NCBI GenBank assembly: GCA_964030785.1
Contig: OZ034969.1
Coordinates: forward strand, 47,606,701 to 47,670,700
Length of the DNA stretch: 64,000 nt
Direction of reading: 5' to 3'
From: Siderastrea siderea
Lineage: Eukaryota; Cnidaria; Anthozoa; Scleractinia; Rhizangiidae
Positions 1 to 12,004 of the stretch are shown here, one piece after another. The position numbers and the translations under genes are program-made. The stretch's first letter is position 1. Every line of letters begins with the position of its first letter. The notes under the pieces were generated by a model, which searched no databases, was not told where the DNA came from, and was given only the letters and a program-made list of their open reading frames with translations.

Positions 1-68
1 CAAATGGGACTCGAACCCACGATCCCCAGCGATACTAGTGCATTACTCTACCAACTGAGCTATGAAGC
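1..68 (-). repeat. tRNA-like (Thr-AGU-like) SINE head, cut by window edge
   Basis: Read on the minus strand, it starts GGCTTCATAGCTCAGTTGG (A box) and has GTGGGTTCGAGTCCCA (B box and T-arm). The anticodon loop CTAGTAT has AGT at the anticodon position, but its stem pairs poorly. The start of the 3' acceptor strand, visible only as TTG, does not match the 5' strand. This looks like a tRNA-derived SINE or tRNA pseudogene. It resembles the element near 63164. Confidence 0.5.
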
Positions 69-444
69 CTTGGAATGTTGGGAGCAGGTTAATTTTTGGT
101 GATAGGTTTGCGAGTTGTAAGAAAGATAAGTTCCATCGTGGCCAAACAAAGTCGATTTATTTCGTTTTTCTTTGATTGCTATCAATCTAACATTCTTGAA
201 GTTACATAACATGCATAGCAGTGTCTTGATAACTTGAACCACATCAACTAAGAAAAAAGCTGTTAGAGTACATGTTGTATCCTCTGCTTCAACCCTTTTT
301 TTAAACCCGGGTATTCATTAACTCCAACAGTTTTGTGATTTCTCTGATAGTTCAGGTTGTTCAGGTATTCCATTGCAAGCAAAGAGAAGAAAACAGACCA
401 GACAACAAGTGTGATCAAAAACCATGGAACAGATGAAGTTGACT

Positions 445-600
445 ACGTGTGTACACTAGAAGGAAACACAGATCAGGTATATCTGGTTTGCAAAAAGAGC
501 CATTGATCAGATAAATTAAGTTAAATTCAAAAAGAACCATTGATCAGATAGATAAAGTTTGCAAAAAGAACCATTGATCAGATAGTATAGGACCATTGTT
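445..600. repeat. Short tandem repeat, unit about 40-50 bp
   Basis: The phrase AAAAAG(A/G)(A/G)CCATTGATCAGATA occurs three times in a row with small spacer changes. A degenerate relative (AAAGAGCCACC) appears near 918. This is a simple minisatellite-like block in the NF-kappaB downstream intron. Confidence 0.7.
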
Positions 601-785
601 CACTTAATTTGCAAATAGGATCTACTGGTACAAGGATTACTGCAAAAACGACTATTCATAAGGTACAAAGAGAACCACTGATTCCCAAAAAAACCACCAA
701 CAAAAAGTTTAGAAACAAATCTTGATCATGTACAAAGTCGATCAGGAACCTAGTAAATATGACCTCACTTGCCTAAATTCTTGCA

Positions 786-852
786 GAAGCTCAGTGGTTA
801 GAGCATCCGACCGTAGTTTAGAAGGTCATGGGCTCAATTGGGGGAGTCAAAT
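786..852 (+). repeat. tRNA-like SINE head (second family)
   Basis: AAGCTCAGTGGTTAGAGC is a near-perfect A box and AAGGTCATGGGCTCAATT is a decayed B box at tRNA spacing. No acceptor pairing is left, so this is a tRNA-derived SINE relic and not a working tRNA gene. Confidence 0.5.
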
Positions 853-2219
853 TCTTTTCTCACACTTGCAACATGCTGAATATTCCATCTTTTCTTACAA
901 AATCTTGATTGTGGTGCAAAAAGAGCCACCAGAAGAACAGTATATTTAAGTTCTACAAAGAGAGGTGTTGATTGGACAGTTTGCAAGTATAATAAGTAGA
1001 ATAAATGATTGTCAACAAAAAACCCACATTAAGGTAGTTGGATCGCAATTAACATGTTCATTTTGAATAAAAATTGCTCAAAATGAAAACAACTTGTTGA
1101 AGTAAAAATATATCAGGTCGATACAACTTAAGTTACGCTTCAAAAAAATAGATGTCCGAGGTGACAAATTTCACACCTAAGGTGACAAATCCCATTTGAA
1201 TTGCGGGCTCACAAATAAGAGTTTTTCGTTTTACGGCTTTATTTTAAAAGAGAGATCGAAAAGAAATGTGGGAATTTATTTGTATACAGAAAAGAAAGAA
1301 ACTCACAGGAGCCCGGACACGAAGCCCGCTTCTTTCTTCAGATATCGTGTTGTAAAGAAAACAACATGAGTCGTCACTTTTAAGCGGCCATAATATTGAG
1401 TAGAAATGTTCTTTCGTTTCGGGCTCCTGACAAAAGTTTACTTCACCTCAAAAGAAAAGCCAGTGCAAATTTCAACCAGATATGTTAAATCTACATCTTT
1501 ATTCTTTAAATACCTTTCAGTGTGGTTTGTGTTTGGTCCTTAAAATATGCCAATTTATCGCCGAAATCTTCTCGCAAGCGGCTCATTCAGCGGCGCCATG
1601 TTAGATTTTTATGTGTAAACCGCTGTTCAATATGTCTGAGGAAGAAACTTACCGATTGAAGCACGAAAGCAGTCGAAAAGCTCCGAATTTTTCCGCTCAC
1701 CATCGGAAAAAAATGGTGGCGTAAACAAATGCGAATAGCATAGCAACGCATATTACGTCACAAGTTCCATGCTGAGTTTTGTCTGCGCTGCATGAAGCTC
1801 AGATATCAAATCGGTTTCTTGGTGGATTTTAAGGTCTAAAAAAGGCCAAAGATTTAAAAGAGTGGTCAACAACTGCTTTTAGAAATGTAATGCGAAAGTA
1901 TTTCACGGTCCTTTTGTCGAATTTTGCCCGCAATGCTCACTTAATGATCGCATGTTCAAATTTGAGTGAACGTAACATAGCTGTCAACATGCGATCATAT
2001 CGTTTCAAATTTCACAAATCGAAGGAAAATAACACGCATAACAACCAAATTCATCCTTCATTTTCTCCACTTCTAATAGCAATAAAGCTCTGATCTTTTG
2101 CAGTTTTGTTAAATTTTGTATTATCTTTCAAGTAATCGAACTTTTGGATAGGGTTTATTTTTCAACTTCAAGCAGTTCAAACACCTTAAGCTTACTATAA
2201 AGGAACCTGTTTAACTCAC

Positions 2220-2417
2220 CTTGGCCACCTGACTGAGAGGTGCCCGCAGTTGGAGCAAAGCCCATAAAAGCTGGTGCCAAAAAGCTTAAACCAGCAAAAC
2301 CAAAGCCTCCTCCACCTGCCCCACCCATACTAGGGGGACCACCTCCACCACCACCTTGAAAATAGTCCTGGAAATGAGGGATTTTCTTCCGTCTTTTAGC
2401 ACCAATTTGTTCTTTGT
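2220..2417 (-). CDS. NF-kappaB exon 9: NLS and glycine-rich hinge
   Basis: The exon opens with [17 protein letters not shown], where KRRKK is the expected nuclear localisation signal at the C-terminal end of the RHD. A run of Gly, Pro and Met residues follows ([12 protein letters not shown]). In p105/p100 proteins the Gly-rich hinge separates the RHD from the ankyrin repeats and marks the processing region. The donor is CAAG|GTGAGT, so the last codon is split and the protein continues. No downstream exon was found between 1 and 2219. Confidence 0.9.
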
Positions 2418-5400
2418 CTGAAAAGAAAGAATCACACAAATTTGGTGTCATTAAAATCCTTTAATAATTATAAGGCCTTCATTTTGTACAAGGTCTGGTT
2501 CAAACTCTTCATGTGCCAAACATATGTGGAAAGATCCGCGTATGAATAATTAAGTTTTATGGATTTATAGTTGAGTCAACTGGGCCTCTTAAATAGAATG
2601 GTAAAAGGTCAGTGTTTATTCAGATGTTGCAATTTGGAAACTCATGCAGAATACACTGCATCTCTGCTCCTCCCATTATTCATTTTGGCTCTGCTCAGAG
2701 CATTGCCTCTTTCTAGCGAGGTTAGCCTTCAAAATCTACTGCATATAAATTATTTCTAATTATAATTATTGATGAAAAGCTTGGAAAGCATGGATGGAAA
2801 GCATGCTGAGATGGAAAGATGGAAAGCATGAAAGATGGAAAGCATGCATGCAGATGGAAAGCATGCTGGTTAAAGATTCTTACCAAAATTATGCACATGT
2901 AAGGGTGAGGCTTTAAAGAGATGAAACTCAAGCTGGTAAATTCACTTAAAATTGAATATTAATTTTTTCTCACTAACCATTCTTCTGATATACAAGCCAC
3001 ATATTGTGCAGTTTAGGGTTGCCACCCATCAGAACTAATCATATTCCCTGACTTTTCACTGACCCCAAACTAATTTTCATCAACCATGCATGATAAATTG
3101 TTTTGGTGATAAATTCTTTGGCAGTGAAGCCAAAAAGAAGTTGATTCAAAACACTTTTTTTAAAACAACATTACCTTGCCAACAATAAAAAATCCTTATC
3201 AAACCGAGAAGCAAGAAAAAAATTCCCTGACTTATCACTGACTTGAAGGTAAAATAATGAATTTCCCTGACTTTTCCTGGCCTTGAAAAAATGTCTTTCC
3301 CTGACTTCTTCTTGGCCATGTCAACTCTGGTACTTACATGTATAACAGGATGATTTTTATTCTGATGTACAGTAGACAATCATATTTTTGGGAGGATCCA
3401 ATTTTGAGATAGCTGTAATCCAAGTGATTACATTTTACAAGTTTAGATATTGAAAAATGATTCACACACCAAACATCTGTGGTTGGTAAGTGAACTCCAC
3501 TGGGTCGCTTGTTTCTTGATCAGACTTGCGCCGCAGCTCAAGATGTACCTTGACAGGTCTTTCAATAGCAACATTCCAGTATGCAGGTGTCTTGAACACA
3601 ATGGCAACCTACAACAGTTTGCAACCACAATGATTATATTACATGAAGGATCACCCTCTACAACTCTGCCGGTAAACAGAGATTTGTTGCCTACAGTTGA
3701 TTGTTCATGTACACTTTCTTTCTCCATGGCCATGCTACTTGGTGGCAGGCATGTTGATTGTTGACTTGACATTAAAACCTACTTACCTTAATGTTACATT
3801 AGAAGGCAAAAATTGAATGCTGATTGGTTGAAACAGGGGCATTTTTGGTAACCAACGATGGCACATTCACTAACTCCGGAGCAAGTAAGTGCGTCATTTC
3901 TGCATTCATTTAGAAAAAAAATTGCCCTTGAGTGCCCTCAATACTTTGCAACTCAGGCTGTTTTGTAAAATCTGCAAATAAGCAAAAATCCTTAACTGGT
4001 CTTTGCCTTATGTTAAGCGCCATGTTGACTGCCAAAAACAACTTGAGAGGGTTTTCAGAATATTATCACAAATCTGTCTGCTTTCCCCTTTCTTACAATG
4101 CAGTATAAAATTTACAGTGTATATCAATGAACAGCACCTGTCGATGAACGTCCGTGGGAGAAAAAATCCCTTGGCCCTCCCAAGATTTCTTGCCAGTTTC
4201 AGATTCTGTCTCATAAAACACAACTTCAATATCATCTGCAAGATACAATAGGGATTATGTAAATCTTGCATCAATAGATGGAGGACCAATAAAAAGCAAC
4301 CTAAAATACCTTTCTGTACTTTGTCACAAAGCAAGTAGACCTCATCATTTCCTGTGACACAGCCAGAGTTGCGATCCATGCGGCAAATCTTCAGATTAGC
4401 AGCTGATGGGGCCTCTGGGAAGAAAAGGAAAAACGTTAGGCAAAACGTTTTACTGGGGCATGCAACCACATCTGCCATCTTGTATTTTTCACCCAAGATA
4501 GATACAATCCATTGGCAGTGGGTTACTTTTCTTGAATCTAGATTCCAAATTGCACAGATTGGCCATTTTTAACTTTTTAAAACTTTATTCACAAGTTATT
4601 AGAAGCATTTTATGCCAAAACAGAAGATGAAACAAATATGAAACTTCTTATATTGAGTGCTTCTACAGGTGCAGAAGCAAATGTGAAAAGGAAACAGTTA
4701 ATAAAGACCTTGAAGAAATTAGTCTCATGGCTGATATTTCAGAAACTTGGTCGGACAATGTTGAAGATCTGACTCAGTTACATGAATTTCCATCACTGAG
4801 TTATCAATTTTGAAGACTGATACAACTGCAACTGGGTTGATGTAAAAAAGAGACCATTTTATGAATTATACATGTATTTATAAGTTTTAATGATGGATAT
4901 TCTAGACAGAATTTTGGTAGAAGTTATGGCAGCAGGGAAAGCAAATTAAAGTATGGTACTTCTAACAGTAAAATGTTCTTTCACTTTCTGGTTTCAAAAT
5001 GACAGCAAAGTGATAATCGACAGAAGACAACGAAAGCTGAGCACAGAAATGGAAATAGGAGGCCTAGGGGCCAAATTCATTTTACTGCTTAGGCCCCTCA
5101 GGGACTGAAAACTGTGTGACCCTTTTATAACCCTTAGATTTATGATTATGTTTTCTGCACTACATGTAGGAAATACAAGGATCAATAACATTAGTTCTAA
5201 TTCTAAGCTACAGCTAGAGCACTCACTTGAATCATAAACTGCATTTGAGATACAAGGAGGCAGGGCTTTAGTGAAACAGCCACCCTCATCAGGAAGATAA
5301 GCTTGGAAGCATAGTCGCACAACACTTAGGTTCATATTCTGCTTCTGTTCTTCCACCATCAAGCGAACCTTACGTGATTCCTCCTCTGTTGAAAACAAAA

Positions 5401-8400
5401 AAAAAATTAAATAAAGAATGATAGAGTTGAAAACTTGTTATAATTATTTGTGAGCACTTGCCAACAGGCAAAACGTATAAGACAGCCTTGATGGGGAATG
5501 GGGGGGGGGGGGGGTCTGCATAACAGCTACTATACATGTAACATTGAAATTGTTGTCACATAACAGCTTACAATAAAAATGTTGCTTCAACAGTGAAATT
5601 TCAACATTTACACCCCCAAAATGTAAAAATATGAGCATTTTTAGCTGAGTGACATTTTTGCATGACAACATTAACTTCACTGCTGTTAGTTTCAGTTTCA
5701 GTTTCAAAATTATTAGTTTTTGTTTCATTTAGTACATGTACCTAGTAAATTTAGTAGCACCATAACTGTAATTTCTTATGATTAAATTTTGGCCTTTAAT
5801 AAACACTTAACAGCTAAAAAATTGCACCCATTCCACTCTACAGTAAACTCCACCTGGACCCTTGTTATAACTTGAGAAGAATAAGCCAACAAGTGACTGG
5901 CTTTAAGAGTGCACTTGCCTATGCAAAGACAAAAATTAATAATAATAAACTAAAGGAAAATAACCACGATTGTTCATAATATTTTACTCCAAATAAAGCA
6001 TCACATCAAGTAATGATCACAATTCAAGACTTATTATCCCACCAACAAAAGTGATACTTGCCAAACGGAGCAAGAGATCTAGATGATTTGTGTTTACCCA
6101 ACAGAATTTGTACTGCTACACTACCTGTAGATCAGATCACTTTTTACTTAATTTTGCATAAATTAACATGACCTAACATAAATTTATGTCTCACCTGCCA
6201 CAGCTTCAGCCATGTTTCTATCAAATTCAGATCGATCAGCATCACTTGCCTTCTGATCCCCTAACACTTCGACATCAAAGCCCTTACCATCTGCTGTCAG
6301 AGCGTTTAGAGTTGCTGTGTGTAGCGTCTGCATTTTAAGGTACCGCTCCATCAACACTTTGCCAACACTTTTCTTTGTCACGTGCTGAATACCAAGATTT
6401 GGGAAACTAAAAGTGTACAAAAAGTTGAAGTCAATTAATTAGGAATAGGTTTATTATAACAAACAAAAAGTAACATGCACTTTATCATGGTAAAACCACT
6501 ACTAACCATCTCAGAAGTGGCCACGCTCAACAGACCCCACGAAAGTTAATCATTTCCCTGTCTAACAATGACTTTTACAGAATCCTAAATTTGTAATTAA
6601 CCATCTTTGTTCAGCAGCCAACTTTATTTCCCCAACTCAGTTCTCAGCACAAGCTATGTGTAGTTAAGCACTGTATTTAGAACAACTTGTGAGCAACCAC
6701 CTCCCTTCAACAACCATCTAAATATGAAATTCCATTTAAGTCAAACCTTTCGATAAGTACAAATTGCCATACCTTGCTGTCATTCCCTGTTCTGGTCCAA
6801 TCTGTACGGTGACCACCCCATTCATAGAGTTCTTGCCAATCAGGCTGTGTGCATGGGGCATGGGTGGATCATCAACTGTTACCAATGACACAACAATACG
6901 GGCAGGGCCTTGATAGTTGCACAGTTGGACTGAAGGGTATGACTTCTTGCCCTTCTCCGAATACTGGCCAGGTAAGCCGCCATGGGATGGGCCCTCACAA
7001 GGATAACGAAAACGAAACCCCCTCTGTAAAAACAAACAAGAAAATTACTGTAAATTAAGATATTGATAAGTCACTATATGCATACAAATACATGTGCATT
7101 GTCAATGTTTGTCCTCGTTTATTGTGCATTTGGTTTCTTATTTGGTTGATAACTGAGAAATCACACAAGGACAAATGGGTTAATCACAACTTTTAAATAA
7201 TGATTTTAATTTTTCCTTCCTTACCTGTTTAGGCTGTTCAAGAATTTCCAGCCAAGGACCTAGAAGAAATCATATTGGATTAAAAGCATTATGACAGTCT
7301 AATCAACAACATTGTCCACTGGGCAAGACCTTTTTAGGTTTAATTTGCTAGATGGACTTATCAACATAAGAAAACAAGTGTCTAATTGCTCTTAGGACTT
7401 GAAAGTGAGTCTCCTCATCTTCATTTTTAGTACAATATGCACCATTTAGTCTTCAGGGTCACTGACTTAGGCAGTGTTATGAAGTTTTTTAGCAGAGAAG
7501 CCCCCCAGCCCCAATTACATCCCAAACACTGTACTGCACAACACTCCTGCAACATACAGGATTTGCCCAATTCCATAATTAGTCTTAAGCACAATCTTGT
7601 TCTTGTGCATACTTACATGCAAGTTCCTGCACAGATGTGTTAATTTCACAAATGAGAGCCAGGCTTATAATTAAAAGTAATTCTAATAATTTGTTTACTG
7701 CTGATAAACTGGGGACTTGGTGCTTATAGTCTCCCAGTCTACAGATGTAGAGGCTTATATGACAAATAGACATTCTAGTCTTAATGTTCAAGATTGGAGT
7801 AAACTGTAGTAGAAGTTTATGCAAGGAGAATCATAAAAAAATACTTTTATTAATAGTTTAAGAACTACAGTACTGTATATGCACATGTAGTAGCCTTAAA
7901 AAATAACCTTATATAATGCCTCAGTAGTCAAAACCAGCAGCTTATTTCTTTTTTGCAGAATTATTACACAATCAAAGTACAACTCATGTGAAAAAGGAAA
8001 ATGAACACCAGTCTTATTTTTGTAACTTCTCCCAACTTCTTTGCTGCAGTTTTTTACATAGCAGAAAGAGTATGCGAGGGTTTCCAGGGTAATTAGATGG
8101 AGTTTTGCTGAGGTCTAACTGATGTACACTATTAACACAGTCAAACCTTGATTATCCAGCCTTGGTATTGAGGACCAGTGAAAACAGTCTGGATAATCAG
8201 TGAATGGTCCAAATAATCAAGACGATTTACCTACGGGCTCTTCTGTTTAAAGTTGCTATGATTAGGTCAATTCACTCACAAATGATCTAAATGTGTAGTT
8301 CCAGAAAATATCCATACCCACCCTGTGGATGGTCACTGAAACTTCTGAAGGGAAAGGTGGTTTAAACAGCAAAAATTTTTAAAGGAAAGTATGAAGCTTA

Positions 8401-8777
8401 ACTGGATATTTCTGAAAGGTAGGGAATCAAACTAGAAAAAACCACCATCTGAGTGGAGGGGGAGATGAATATTCTTCTGGAACCAGTCTGGATAATCAAA
8501 AAGTTCTTAGCGGTACTGCTAGCACTTCACAGGTAATAAGAACTATACATGTATAAATATTTGCATCTTAATATTGATACTGACCCTGGTATGTTCCAGT
8601 AGGCACCTGTAATGCGGAGATATCAGGCAAATATCCTGGCGTCATGATGTCCATCAACAAGCTGTCAGTGAGTGTTTCACCTATCTGCCTCTCTGAGTTT
8701 GTTGCCATGGTTGCAGTTTGTGGTGAAAAAGTCTGTTCAAAATCCTTTGTGTTCTGTGAGCACTGTAACTCAGCCAC
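2220..8777 (-). CDS. NFKB1/NFKB2-like: NF-kappaB transcription factor, N-terminal part (RHD), open at left edge
   Basis: Nine minus-strand coding exons: 8585-8777, 7225-7259, 6773-7023, 6195-6406, 5227-5385, 4310-4414, 4138-4235, 3470-3608 and 2220-2417. All have GT/AG borders and matching phases, and together they give 463 codons plus 1 nt. The start is ATG at 8777 (MAELQCSQ); an in-frame ATG at 8708 is an alternative. The Rel homology domain begins near residue 65 ([12 protein letters not shown]). The DNA-recognition loop, [16 protein letters not shown], is at residues 77-92, with Cys85 at the redox-sensitive position. The RHD continues through [42 protein letters not shown] and [17 protein letters not shown]. 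The nuclear localisation signal KRRKK is at 405-409, followed by a Gly-rich hinge. The protein would bind kappaB DNA as a dimer; this family acts in immune and symbiosis-related signalling. The open donor after 2220 shows that more exons lie to the left, so ankyrin repeats cannot be judged here. Confidence 0.95.
2770..2875. repeat. GATGGAAAGCATGC minisatellite
   Basis: Variants of GATGGAAAGCATG recur about six times with short spacers. It lies in the intron between NF-kappaB exons 8 and 9. Confidence 0.85.
3015..3335. repeat. Repeat with recurring TTCCCTGACTT motif
   Basis: TTCCCTGACTT recurs about four times (near 3048, 3222, 3262 and 3297), with related GACTTATCACTGAC/TTTTCACTGAC phrases between. 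It looks like a decayed dispersed repeat inside an NF-kappaB intron. Confidence 0.45.
6773..7023 (-). CDS. NF-kappaB exon 3: DNA-binding loop of the RHD
   Basis: This exon encodes residues 77 to about 160 of the NF-kappaB model. It holds the Rel recognition loop ([13 protein letters not shown]) and the strand motif [12 protein letters not shown]. The acceptor is CAG before AGGGGGTTT and the donor is GTATGG. Cysteine occupies the position at which Nematostella alleles are known to carry either Cys or Ser. It is the most diagnostic exon of the gene. Confidence 0.95.
8139..8500. repeat. Possible decayed pogo/Tigger-like DNA-transposon remnant
   Basis: CAGTCAAACCTTGATTATCC resembles the ends of pogo/Tigger elements. 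CAGTCTGGATAATCA occurs near 8186 and again near 8484. No clear TIR pair or target duplication could be set, so this is a weak call within the intron between NF-kappaB exons 1 and 2. Confidence 0.3.
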
Positions 8778-10214
8778 TAGATAACACTATGCTGTAAATC
8801 AAGAAATTATGCAAATAACCTCTTGGAGAAACTTGGCAACATAGTTTAAAACAAGGTCAACATTTGCAACATATTTTCTCATAAGTGACCATCCAAAATG
8901 ACAAGCCTATTGTAAGTACAGTTGCTTACGGGAGTTGACTGCTAAGGGAACAGACCAAGAGAGTCAATGCTATGTCATATATACTAGATTCACTTTGACA
9001 TGCATCCTAAACACTGCTAGAATCAGCAATCTGAGATGCGTCCAGTGTGACGTGGTAAATATTAGGGACCGATCGTTTATTACATCCTGGGGGGGGGGGG
9101 GGGGTTTAGAGGAGGGGTAGTACAATTTTGAAAATCATTTAAAAGTGGAGGGTATATTCTTTGTGCACAGAAAAATGGGGGGGGGGGGGGGTACATTTTT
9201 CTCTCAAGATTTACAAAAGTGGAGAGACGAAGTTTGGTTTTGTTTGCTTCATGTATCACTTAAAATCGTCTCATACACATGTGACATGTTGCCTGCAACA
9301 TGTCGTCCCCAAGCATGACATGATCTGGTTGTTTTTATGTGGTCTGTGGTTTTTGGCAGGAAACCTATGATGCCTCTTTCACTGGCACATCACTTGAGCT
9401 TGCATGCTCCTTCAAAGGTGGCAGGTGCAAAAAATATCAAGATCGACTTTGATACATCAGCAAGAACGATCTTAAGGCAGCAACAGTTATCCACATCCGC
9501 AGCCAGCTCTACCCAGAATATAAAGATACATTTGGAACTTTAAAGAATGCGATTTTGTCCCTTGGTTTACTTATTTATTTTTTCAAATCATTGAATGATG
9601 TGTCTACCATGCCGGCAGAGTCGCTTCAATCTTTCCCAAATCAAAATAATTCTATTAGCAGGGTAGGAGTATATTTTTGAAAATATTACTGCAGAGGGGG
9701 TATAATTTTTATTTGGCACTTTTTTGGGGAGGTATAATATTGTTACACTATATTTGTGTGGAAACCACCCCCCCTTCCACCCCCCCCCCTTCCCACAGGA
9801 CATACCGTAATATACGGAAATACACCACCTTTCTTTGTTTAGCAAAATACAAGATGTTTATGAGCAACCAATTTGCCCTAGGACAAAACTCTTTTCAGTA
9901 ATCCTGCAATAAAACCTCGCATGTGAAGCCCCAAATTTGTACTAAAAAGTGACTATAATGCACTATTAAAACACAGGCTAAAAATATACATTTTATGCAA
10001 TGTTGAGCAATAGTCAATGCGTTGTTGACTTTTACTCCAAGCACTCGGTATAATACATGTACAAGTATACAAATGGCGTTAGAGTTGCCTTGACATGCCC
10101 ACTACTACATAAGAACCTGAGAAGTTTATGCGAGCACAATTTAAGCTTATTTTCCCTCTGCCCAGACCTTATCAGTGCTAAGATATGAGTTGAGTTAAAG
10201 TAAAAATGGTTGTC
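8778..10214. other. NF-kappaB upstream region with poly-G/poly-C tracts
   Basis: No coding exon was found. Homopolymer G runs occur near 9089-9104 and 9177-9191, and a C run lies near 9779-9789. A 5' UTR exon and promoter of NF-kappaB should lie upstream of 8777 but could not be located by eye. Confidence 0.5.
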
Positions 10215-10755
10215 TGTCAGTAATGAGGAAAGAGAAAAAAAATTGCCATCTTAATGTACAAAGTAAAAAATGAACTCTGCCCATCTTATGTGCAGGATCT
10301 GTTTCAAAAGAATAACAGTAGGTATAATTTGAGAAACAGTGATTTTGTGATACCTAGGTATAACACCGTTTCTTATGGTAAACATAGCATAAAGTACCTT
10401 GGTCCGATGCTCTGGTCCAAATTGGATAAAGAAATTAGAAATTCTAATTCGTTAAATAGTTTTAAGAACACTATTAGAAAAAAGAATCTCGAAGCGTTAC
10501 TGGAGGAAGGATGTCACAACTGTCCTCTATGTAGTAATTAGTGACTTTTGATTTTCTGAACATTTGGGGGTTTTATCACTATAGGTTGATGTGATATTAT
10601 ATTTTATATTTTATATTGTATATATTGTAATATTTTATATATTTTCACTACTTTAGATAGGTATAGATAGGTGTCCCCAATTAGCTTACTTTAGTGTAAG
10701 CTAGATATTTTAAGACACGTTAATAAAGTTTATTATTATTATTATTATTATTATG
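10215..10755 (+). mobile_element. 5'-truncated non-LTR retrotransposon (CR1/L2-like) 3' end
   Basis: The reading frame gives EEREKKIAILMYKVKN, then YNLRNSDF, YLGPMLWSKLDKEIRN and SLNSFKNTI, ending at a stop at 10541. This is the recurrent C-terminus of LINE reverse-transcriptase polyproteins in cnidarian genomes. An AT-rich 3' UTR follows, with AATAAAG and a terminal (TTA)n tract at 10731-10754, typical of CR1/L2-type elements. Only the last 100 or so codons remain, so this is a dead 5'-truncated insertion. Confidence 0.8.
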
Positions 10756-12004
10756 GCAGCTTAGTCTCTTATGATAAGCTTGTGTTGTAGGAAAAAACCG
10801 AGCACAACTCCACGAGTTTGACAAAACGGTACGAAAGTGACCTGTACTACGATCGATTTTCAGCGCTACAAACCTAAAACATGTCAGGGCAAAAATGAAA
10901 ATACTTTTACTTGAACACAATGTAGGTGGACGTTGTAATGATCAACCTTTCGATTTAAAAAAGGTGCAAGGATGCGTTCATTGAGGAAACGGATTTTGAC
11001 CAATTTTAGCATGGCCTTAGATTGTCTTACCTAAGTTTGGCGCGAATGCTTCCAAAGTCTGCGACCTAATCTTTAAGATTTTCACTGACAACGACGCAAT
11101 GTGACTGCTAGTAATGATTCGTCAATTGTTTGTCTTTTCAAACGATGAGTTTCTCTCTCCTCGTGTGATAACTTTCGGTTATGTTTTTACTCGAAAGAGA
11201 AAGTTACGCTCCCTTTATGGACGCCATTCCCCCAGAACCAGGGTATTTCCCGTCCAAATGTTGAGTTCTCTGATTGGACAAGAACAAGCACGTGATCAGA
11301 CGTGAATTCTAATGATGTCAGCGTACAATAATAACAACTGCGGCCGGAAGCATACGGTAATAATTAACAATTTTATATTCACTGAAAGGGAATTTTCCCG
11401 ACGCTACTACTGTCGTATTTTCTGCCATTGTAAACAAAAGTTTGAAGTAGTGTGATATTATGTAGCAAAAAATGTGTGATGACAAATCTGTGTGCGGTCT
11501 GCCCTGAAGGAAGTTGGAGATGAAATCTTCCAAACTTGGGGATAGCGGAACGATAACGGAACGATGTTCCTCAAAAACGTCCCCCTGGCTTTGGAGAAAT
11601 TGAAAACTGCACGTTAATTCTATGGAAATTATTGAAGAATCTTAACAGGAAATGTTATGATTGCAGGCTTAAAATATCAAGCTTAAAATGAACACTTACT
11701 AAAAGCGAATTTTCAACATGGCTTATTAGAGGTGATTTTTTTTCTGGTGGCTGAATTGTGTGACAATTGGTGGCCGTCTGGACTAAAGTTCAGCGAAACC
11801 AAATTTCAATTTTTTTTTTTTTTACAGTTACGGTAAACTTTATTTCCCAGAATTTGTTCCAAACAGAGTCCATAAATATGAAGTCATCTTACCGAAACTG
11901 ATAATTTTCAGTTTTATTATATCTTATTTGCATTTTGGCAGCCAATTTACTTGTATTTGAACTGGATCAAATTTGACGCCGAACGGCAGTGCCTTACCCT
12001 GTAT

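Larger units (their letters stand above)
1..2219. other. NF-kappaB downstream intron/flank, no exon seen
   Basis: Apart from the tRNA-like elements and the short tandem repeat, this is AT-rich sequence with no ORF resembling ankyrin or death-domain exons on the minus strand. It is probably part of the intron after NF-kappaB exon 9. Confidence 0.5.

Noticed and set aside
1..68. Functional tRNA-Thr gene
   Set aside because: The anticodon stem does not pair and the visible acceptor bases mismatch; treated as SINE or pseudogene.
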